Shown here piece after piece: positions 56,826 through 64,000 of a stretch of 64,000 bases of DNA. The notes under the pieces are model-generated. The model made no database searches. It had not been told where the DNA came from and saw nothing but the letters and a program-made list of their open reading frames with translations. Each line of letters starts with the position of its first letter. Within the stretch, counting starts at the first letter, position 1. Source of the stretch: Cunninghamia lanceolata (taxonomy: Eukaryota > Streptophyta > Pinopsida > Cupressales > Cupressaceae); NCBI GenBank assembly GCA_027924645.1, contig BSBN01000860.1:6076001-6140000 (forward strand). The letters run 5' to 3'. The position numbers were made by a program, and so were the translations under genes.

Positions 56826-57146
56826 ACCACCACCCTGCTGTCTTTCATATACATTCTGGATTTCAGCCTTAGTGTTTGAAAAATAAGGTATTGTTCGATC
56901 TGAGGATCCTAGATTGTCTTGAATAAAATCATTTTTCCTGGGGCTAGGAGAACCATCTTGATTGGCTCGAATAGTCCCTTTTTTCTATACATCATCTTTA
57001 TGGGTAACTCTTCAAACAGAGTATTACGCTGGGATCTTCTCCCTTGAATACAAATTTTTACTTTATCAGTTGGGAGATTGGTTCGGAGTTGCCACCTATT
57101 ACTAGGAATTGTTTTCTTTTAGAATCAGGGTTTATTTATAGAGCAT

Positions 57147-57166
57147 TCCCCAGCGGAGTTGCCAAA
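57147..57166 (-). other. E7 primer-binding site
   Basis: Minus strand TTTTGGCAACTCCGCTGGGG a few bases inside the 5' LTR. The wording fits plant gypsy primer sites (TGGC...GGGGA type). The tRNA is not assigned. Confidence 0.7.
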
Positions 57167-57169
57167 ATC

Positions 57170-59689
57170 TGTTGGTTATTTTTCCCAGACTGGATGCTTA
57201 TTCCTAGTTATCCCTACAAGGTAGCCATCATTGATAGACAGGATTCCCGGGCCAGGGGCCAACAGTATGGGAGATAGACTCTATAAATATCTCCTCTTCT
57301 TCTTTAGGCTCTTCAGAACCAAGGGGGTATTCCCTATTTAACATCCATGAAATAAAATTGTGCAAAGATTGGGATGTTGACACAAAGTAGATAAACCCTC
57401 TATTAAGCAGACCAAAACTGTGAGATAAGTGCAAAGGGGCTAGCTTTGGGCCTATGTTCAGTTGTAGACAGAGGATTTTGGTCCTAAAACTATTTCTAAA
57501 GTCCTAAAGGTTTGTATTTAAAGTATGAGTTTGATTTATGTATGGTTGCAAAACTAGGACTTTCGGTTGCAACAAAAATACTAGACCAGATCAGTGCCTA
57601 TCTAGGGCTCGGAGTCAATAGATATATATATGTGAATGTTTACCACATACTTAAGATAGTAATCAAATTTCAAGGGGCTTTTAAAATGTCTGCCTTACAG
57701 ACAACACCCAAGAGAGAGTATTTAGTTATTTATGCTTACAAACATCCTTACTGCAATGTGTTCTTCTCAACACTTAATCAAAAACATTCAATCTACTCCT
57801 TGAGCAGAAGTAAGATACTAAGTATTTAATATGGAAAACCCATATTCTAGAATCTATAACACCCCTTAGATGTTCAGAGTCAAAAGAAAAACACATTCAG
57901 TCTAGAGACAAATAACAAAACACATGCAATGAAGCATTACTCATTTAAATCAACATGAAATTGATGATTCTGTGCATAATACATACAACATACAACTCAT
58001 AAACTCATGAAGCACCTGAAACAGAGTCACCAAAAAGTTGTACTCCTACTGCAGCACCAAAACCTGTCCAGTTTTCAACAACCACCACCAGTAACACAGT
58101 TTGGCTTTTATACCAAGACTATGTACCTGGCAAAAATTAAATTACAGGGCGAGGTCAAAATTTCCCCGTTAGATACACATCACCAGAAATGGTGCTCAAA
58201 ATAATAAATGCAGCAGGGGACAAAACATGAAGAAGCAAGAGGAGGGCGAGGAGTAGTTGAGCTCGAGCCCTGTGCTACTGCTAGAAGACCTTTGTCGTAG
58301 ACCTGGTACTTGGCTGTTCGACCATCAGCCCATGCCTGTTTGTAATCCTACCATTAATGGCTCAACCACCCGTAACTCCCGTAGAAGTCGTAGCAGCGCA
58401 CCCCTGGAAATTTCCTGCTCAAAAAATAGCCACAAACAAGCAGAAAAAATCACCGATGCAGGTACAAAACATGGCTATCGATCTGCACTCCCCTCGCTGA
58501 GATCCATAGTGTCAGAATCTGTTGAAAAGTCGCCAGCCACCCAGATCGTGCCATGTAGGCACTCCATACTTCCATTGCTGGCTTTTCGCCTTCAGCATTT
58601 TGCCTTTCTCCGCCTTGTATATGCATGTTGAAATGCATATATAAACACCATTGTTCATATGCTATAAACCCTTGTATATGCAAGAGCAAATGCATAGACA
58701 ACTGCTCAATACACAAGGCGGGCACCGAACCATCATAAAACAAATCAAAAATCAAATCGGGTCTGGCTTGTATCTCCATCCTTGTATATCCACGATATAC
58801 AACACATATATACATACAGGCCGCGGAGTTCAAACCTACCATGCATCAGAACGTATCCCCTTTTGAAGTCCGGCTTGTACATCTCTCATTGCACATTTTT
58901 GAATGTATAACTGCATATACATTCGCCTCATACATACAAGGCGGATTTCAAATTTTAATGAGGCACTTGAAGTTGTTTTGAAATCTAGCTTGTACCTAGC
59001 CTTTGTATCTTTGCAATGTATATCGGCACATACAAGTGCCCAATATACATGCTGCGGACCCGAAATATTATTAACTTCATCTGATTTATCATTCAGGTCC
59101 GGAAGTATGCTTTCTCCTGTACGCCGAATATACAAACTTGTTTGTATATGCCCGTGGGCCCTACCATATGTATCACCTCTGCTACACTGTAGCAAATGTA
59201 TGTGCGCCAGCCATGTATATTTTTTGATGCACATTTCCCTTGTATGCCGAAGATACAAGTGCAAACATACAACCCCCATATACAAGCGGGAATCTTCCAC
59301 AGAATATACCTGCAATGCATGTCTCCTTTGTATGTTTCATATACAAGCCCGTTATACAAGCAGGGCCAATATACAAATGGCAAATATTCCCAGAATCTAA
59401 CAGAAGATTCCCCCAATGTATATGCAACCTGATATACATCTAGGAATGCATATAACTCAAATTTCTCATCATATCTAGAAGTCGATGGAGATTTTGCAAG
59501 CCCGATATACATATTTGACCATTTGCATACAAAAACTTGACATTTTTCATGAGCGCGACAAGAAAAGGCGGTAAATCAATACATGGGGGCCGAGGAAAAT
59601 TTAAAAACTAAGGCTCCAAGGGTTTGAAGGGACCAAAACATAAGCCTGTAGGAACAATTCAAAACCCTAATCCTAGGCGAACACCACCA
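57170..59689 (-). repeat. E7 5' LTR
   Basis: 2520 bp, aligned end to end with the other copy. The primer site abuts it at 57147-57166. It carries the same TATACAAG-type array at about 58610-59530. Confidence 0.93.
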
Positions 59690-60931
59690 GACCACATCCT
59701 AGCAGCATCATTATCAGCAACAGAGCACAAGAATCTTAACAAATTCTTCTTACAGAGAACCATCAACTTTGTGTGGACCTATGTTGATATGCCAGGGTTA
59801 GACCCTAAGCTAGTAGTTCACTATCTCACAGTTGATCTAACAGTTAAACCAGTCAAGCAAAAGCTGAGGAAGATGCACCCACAGATAGCTCTCTTGGTAA
59901 AAGTGGAAATACAAAAGTTGTTACATGCAAAGTTCATCCGACCCATTGACTATTCAAATTGGGTCTCAAACATTGTACCTGTGTCTAAACCGAATGGGTG
60001 CATCCGCATGTGTAATGATTTTAGAGATCTTAACAAAGCATGTCCCAAAGATAATTTTCCATTACCAAACATTGACCTCATAGTAGACTTGACTGCAAGT
60101 CATGAAATGCTTTCTCTCATGGATGGATTCTCTGGCTACAATCAAATAAGGATAGCAGAAGAAGATCAACATAAAACAACTTTTACCTATCCTTGGGGTA
60201 ACTATTATTGGTGTGTCATGCCGTTTGGTCTAAAGAATGTAGGGGCAACTTATCAAAGAGAAATGATAGTGATATTCCACGATCTCTTTCATTATATCAT
60301 GGAGGACTATGTGGATGACATACTAGCTAAATCTTCTAGGGCAGATCACATACAAGTTCTAGGATAGATCTTTGACAGGATTGAGAAGTACCAAGTACGC
60401 CTCAATCCAAAGAAGTGTGTCTTCGGTGTAACATCAGGGAAGCTGTTGGGATACATTGTATCTCATAGAGGCATCGAAGAAGACCTCACAAAAGTAAAGG
60501 CTATATTGGAGATGCCTCCACCAAAGAACCTCAAAGCATTAAGGAGCCTTCAGGGAAGGTTGCAGTCCATTAGGTGTTTCATCTCATAGCTAGCAGATAA
60601 ATGTCAACCATTACAACACTTGCTTCGAAAGGATGTCTCATTTCGATGGGATTATAAGTGTCAAGTAGCCTTTGATCAGCTCAGAGAGTATCTGGCTACA
60701 CCTCATGTCTTGGTACCACCAGTTGCTGATAAAACTTTAATACTATACATCTCAACTACAACTTCAACCCTCGGGGCTCTCCTAGCACAAATTGATGAAT
60801 CAAGAAAAGAGCATGCAATCTATATATCAGTCAAACCTTGGTGGGATACGAACTCAATTATTCACTGATGGAAAGAGCTTGTTTAGCAGTAGTGTTCACT
60901 TCGCAAAAGTTGCGGCATTACAGGTCAAACT
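59690..60931 (+). pseudogene. E6 reverse transcriptase and RNase H
   Basis: Resumes E6 pol after E7. RT blocks: DMPGLDPKLVVHYL, IRPIDYSNWVSNIVPV, DFRDLNKACPKDNFPLPNID, MDGFSGYNQIRIAEEDQHKT and the catalytic DYVDDILAKS (about 60307). Stops at 60365 and 60587. RNase H starts about 60620 (LRKDVSFRWDYKCQVAFDQL, then LILYISTTTSTLGALLAQ). Across the E7 site the upstream frame and this frame differ by 2 nt, so an indel accompanies the insertion or came later. The TRIM cuts it at 60932. Confidence 0.85.
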
Positions 60932-61281
60932 TGTTGCAAGGTGTGACCCTTGGTCTCCTTGTTTAGCACTGCGCTATGGTGGTTTGTGACAAGGGCTTAA
61001 CTGCCTCCCGTGCTTGTTAAGTCAAGTGGTTGTATTGGGCATTAAAAGGTCGATCTTTTGGTGCAACGGCAACTAATAATTGGTATCAGAGCTGAGGTCA
61101 TGGGTTCAAATCCCGTGCTTGCGCTGGGGGGGATTGTTGCAAGGTGTGACCCTTGGTCTCCTTGTTCAGCGCTGTGCTGCGGTGGTTTGTGACAAGGGCT
61201 TAATTGCCTCCCGTGCTTGTTAAGTCAAGTGGTTGTATCGGGCATTAAAAGGTTGATCTTTTGGTGCAACGGCAACTAACA
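60932..61281 (+). mobile_element. TRIM: 350-bp miniature LTR element
   Basis: Two 147-bp LTRs (60932-61078 and 61135-61281; TGTTGCAAGG to GGCAACTAACA, the left copy ending AATA) enclose 56 bp made of a primer site TTGGTATCAGAGCTGAGG, a GGGTTCAAATCCC stem-loop and a purine tract GGGGGGGAT. The LTRs differ at 8 positions. The flanks AAACT and GAACC are an imperfect duplication. It cannot encode anything and depends on other elements. It lies in E6 RNase H. Confidence 0.88.
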
Positions 61282-61788
61282 GAACCAACATACAAATCTT
61301 ATAGCCAAAATTGATCCATTGAAGTATCTACTAGCAAAAGCAGCTCTTACAAGCAGACTAGCTAAATGGGTCATGATCCTTACTGAGTTTGACATTGAGT
61401 ATGTGGATCGTTAAGCAATCAAGGGACAAGCCCTAGCAGATCAACTAGCAGAAGCACCCATGACAGATACACACCCTATGGTAGCAGACTTTCCGGACGA
61501 GAATCTCTTCACTCTTTCCAACTCAATAATGTGGAAGTTGTACTTTGATGGTTCCTACACATAGCATGGATCAGGGGCTGGCATCTTATTTATCACACCT
61601 CAAAATGATTATATTCCAAAGTCATATCAGCTTGCATTCCGTTGCACCAACAACGTTGCCAAGTATGAAGCGCTCCTCATAGGTCTCAATACAACAGTGC
61701 AATGGGACATCACATAATTACAGGTATATGGAGACTCACAACTAGTCATTCGACAAGTCACTGATGAGTACAAACAAAAGATGAAAAG
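61282..61788 (+). pseudogene. E6 second RNase H (Tat type)
   Basis: After the tail of the first RNase H (MILTEFDIEYVDR, then QALADQLAEAP) the frame reads WKLYFDGSYT near 61530, HGSGAGILFITPQN, CTNNVAKYEALLIGL and VYGDSQLVIRQV, an RNase H of the same type as the extra one in E7. Its position after the first RNase H and before integrase is the normal Tat order. The Glu expected in the second motif (IAEYEAL in E7) is Lys here (VAKYEAL). Stops near 61415, 61565 and 61717 break it. Confidence 0.85.
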
Positions 61789-63280
61789 TTGGTCCCCTAC
61801 AAGCAACTAGTGGATGCCTACAAACTACACTTCTCTAGCATCACATTTGAACAAATTCCAAGAGAGCATAACAAAGCTGCATATTCTATGGCTTTTGTAG
61901 GGTCACTCATAGACATGCCTACAAATACACATAAATGTGAATTCTTGATTGAGCAGTTGTTGATACCAGTCGTCGATATTCCAGTTACTGAAATCATCTG
62001 CAAACTTGTTGGTCCCAATTCCCCATGGTATGAAGATATCTATGAATACCTTAAACACAGTACCTTTCCCTCTAACCTCTCATCCACCCAACGCAAAACC
62101 TTTATCCGTCGATCCTCCCGTTACATCATTCTGGGTGATACACTCTATTGTCAGAGTCTCGATGGTATCCTCTTAATGTCTTAACGCAGAAGAAGCTGAA
62201 GCTACCTTACAAGACATACACGAAGGTGTCTGTGGCGCACATTCTACCGGTCCTAATCTCACTAAGAAGATACTCAGAACAGGTTACTACTGGCCTACAA
62301 TAGAACAAGATGCTGCACAGTTTTCTAAGAAATGTCTACAATGCCAACATCATGGAGATTTAATTCACGCACCAGCTCATGAACTACAACTTGTGACAAC
62401 TCCATGGCCTTTTTCTTAATGGGGTCTCGACCTTGTAGGACAAATCCACCCATCCTCATCCAATGGCCACAAATTCATCATTACCGCCACTCAGTATTTC
62501 ATGAAGTGGGTTGAAGCCATTCCCATGACCTATATCATTGGTAAGCAAATAGCCAAGTTTATCCTTAACTACCTCATATGCCAGTATGGTATTCCTCAAG
62601 TTGTTGTCACTGATAATGGGAGACCATTCAAAAATCAAGATGTCCATGCCTTATGCACACAATACAATATCCAACATCTCTTTTCAACTCCCTACTATCT
62701 GCAGAGTAACAGCCAAGCTGAGGCTTCCAATAAAACCATTCTCAAAATCCTCAAAAAAATGGTCAATGAAGTTGGTCGTGATTGTCACTTGCAACTTAAT
62801 CTCGCCCTATGGGCCTACCGCACTAGTATCAGAACATCAACTGGTGCCACACCTTATTCCTTGGTCTATGGCTTTGAAGCCATCCTACCTATAGAGGTCG
62901 AGATCACATCACTCAAAGTATCCATGCAGAACCTGATTGCTGGAGAGGAGTATCGCACTTCCAGACTAGCTGAGCTAGAACTACTAGATGAAAGGCGCCT
63001 TGCCGCGCTTAATCATCTCCATGTCTATCAAAAATGCCTTTGGCATAATTACAACAAAAAGATCAAAGAAAGATGGTTTCAAGTTGGTGATCTTGTACTC
63101 AAAGAAAATCAGAGAAATCAAGCAGACCGAGAAAAGAAGGGCAAGTTTGAGCCTAACTGGTTAGGTCCCTTTATTGTCATAGCAGCATATGGATTAGGAG
63201 CTTATACTTTAGCTACACCTAACGACATTCCTCTAGATGAGCCACTTAATAGTGTTCATCTCAAGAAGTTCTATGCCTGA
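61789..63280 (+). pseudogene. E6 integrase
   Basis: The frame 61789-62184 continues the RNase H tail (FEQIPREHNKAAYSMAF) and the IN N-terminal linker. The zinc region HEGVCGAHSTGPNLTKKILR to CLQCQHHG is at about 62218-62350, in a stretch broken by stops near 62182 and 62417. The core has WGLDLVGQI, VVTDNGRPF and SNSQAEASNKTIL (D, D, E all present). The frame 62501-63280 is open to the end: LALWAYRTSIRTSTGATP, GDLVLKENQRNQADREKKGK and LNSVHLKKFYA, the usual end of a Tat-group pol. Confidence 0.88.
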
Positions 63281-64000
63281 TCCTCAGAGTTTCCAAAAAA
63301 ATAAAAAAATAAAAAACAAAAAAAATCCATCCTATGGTGAAAACTTGGTAAACAGGTGCCTTGGATAAGTACCATAGTGAAAACCTAACAAATAGGCGCT
63401 ATGTGTAGAGTCAGCATCCATCGTCTATCGAGTCTTGTTCATTTCTTGTTTTCACGCACACACTTCATCGATCCATCCATAATAAAACCATTGACCTTGT
63501 TTGCATTTCCATCTCCCTATCTAGTATAGCTTGAAAATTTGTCAGTGTCCATCGTCGTCATCCCATATCTTGATTTGTGTCCACAGTTATCACTGTCTTG
63601 TTCTAGGTCATTCTTTCTATGTTTGTCACCCATGCAGATTCCTCTATCAGAATGGGGGCAACTCTTTCCTTAACCTAGGTCTAGGAATGGATCCTTGTTC
63701 GTGGTTTGCAAGCACTTCAATCGTTCCCCTTTCTGCAGATAGCACCCTTTAACAGACACATCGCTCCTACGATAAGGCTGTTATCTTCCCAATGCATTTC
63801 CTACATCATCACATCAACCAGAACTACATATTATCTCTTCTCAATCTTAGGGTACCTTGATCCCATGGATATGGGTATGTAGGCAATTTGGAATATGAAG
63901 GAAGTTTCCAGTACTCAGGTACATAAGATCTCCTCCTTTCACCTTGACCCATTCATCACTCAACCAGAACTACATATTATCATTTTCATCTTTCATCGTA
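63281..64000 (+). other. E6 sequence after pol, 3' LTR not reached
   Basis: Begins with an A-rich run at 63294-63327, then two related phrases, ATGGTGAAAACTTGGTAAACAG and ATAGTGAAAACCTAACAAATAG (each split here from longer text), at 63350-63400. AATGGGGGCAACT at 63651 is purine-rich but is not followed by the TGTAGACACC expected of the 3' LTR. AACCAGAACTACATATTATC is repeated at 63817 and 63963. No gene is seen. Confidence 0.5.

Larger units (their letters stand above)
47932..59689 (-). mobile_element. E7: 11.8-kb Ty3/gypsy element with 2.5-kb LTRs, nested in E6
   Basis: LTRs at 47932-50438 (2507 bp) and 57170-59689 (2520 bp); target duplication GACCA at 47927-47931 and 59690-59694, which splits E6 pol. 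The interior (50439-57169) reads on the minus strand as gag, protease, an RNase H, RT, RNase H, integrase. From about 56250 to 50596 it is a single reading frame interrupted only by stops one C-to-T or G-to-A step from Gln, Arg or Trp codons. By eye LTR divergence is a few percent. It is non-functional as it stands because of stops and an altered RT active site. Confidence 0.93.
37636..64000 (+). mobile_element. E6: Tat-type Ty3/gypsy element, split by three insertions, 3' end outside window
   Basis: A plus-strand element with 5' LTR (37636-38722), primer site, long leader, gag, protease, G-patch-like segment, RT, RNase H, a second RNase H and integrase ending at 63280. The last two domains in that order are typical of the Tat lineage. 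It is interrupted by a solo LTR (44349-46711), by E7 (47932-59689) and by a TRIM (60932-61281). Removing these with one TSD copy each leaves about 11.9 kb in the window. Its coding frames hold many stops, so it is old; all three insertions are younger than it. The 3' LTR is not reached. Confidence 0.85.

Noticed and set aside
61077..61135. tRNA gene in the TRIM interior
   Set aside because: Only a primer site and a T-arm are present; no acceptor or anticodon arm.
63651..63662. Polypurine tract and 3' LTR start of E6
   Set aside because: The sequence after it does not match the 5' LTR start; the true 3' LTR is probably beyond the window.

Overview
This window reads as plant nuclear DNA from a large, repeat-rich genome, probably a gymnosperm. 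It is AT-rich, has no dense gene track, and nearly every long reading frame belongs to an LTR retrotransposon. Three host-type coding remnants are visible: a PPR gene, an L-type lectin receptor kinase piece and a WD40-like piece. All are broken. The gymnosperm assignment is an inference from the style of the PPR repeats and the element mix; I see no diagnostic marker.

Layout. 478-2017 is a putative LTR with a primer-binding site (element E0, mostly outside the window). 3605-8235 is E1, a complete non-autonomous element on the minus strand with LTRs differing at one base, a perfect 5-bp target-site duplication (TSD), an array of 13 stem-loops and captured host gene pieces. 8560-10057 is a PPR pseudogene. 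12072-18942 is E2, a minus-strand Ty3/gypsy chromodomain element with many stops. 18955-26434 is E3, a minus-strand Sirevirus-like Ty1/copia element, open apart from one stop, inserted 2 bp from the E2 target duplication. 26440-30113 holds no gene but has a near-perfect fold-back at 28300-28487. 30119-31818 is a solo LTR (E4). 32152-32780 is a copia-like LTR with tRNA-like modules. 33916-37576 is the gag and 5' LTR of a gag-only Sirevirus-like element (E5).

From 37636 to beyond the right edge lies E6, a plus-strand Tat-type Ty3/gypsy element with a hairpin-rich LTR, a long repeat-bearing leader, gag, protease, a G-patch-like segment, RT, RNase H, a second RNase H and integrase. Three later insertions split it: a solo LTR (44349-46711, TSD GTACC), an 11.8-kb minus-strand gypsy element E7 (47932-59689, TSD GACCA) whose LTRs are related to that solo LTR, and a 350-bp TRIM (60932-61281).

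How the parts relate. Most elements are defined by matching LTRs, TSDs and primer-binding sites, so insertion order can be read from the nesting: E6 first, then the solo LTR, E7 and the TRIM. The least explained signal is in the non-coding regions. Several unrelated lineages carry arrays of short stem-loops or bidirectional motifs in the LTR or next to the 3' LTR. Stem sequence is lineage-specific and often compensated (E1, E6, E7 and the related solo LTR). A further stem-loop near the LTR end is shared in shape, not sequence, by three copia-like LTRs. E7 also has an unusual domain order, with an extra RNase H between protease and RT, while E6 has the usual Tat order.
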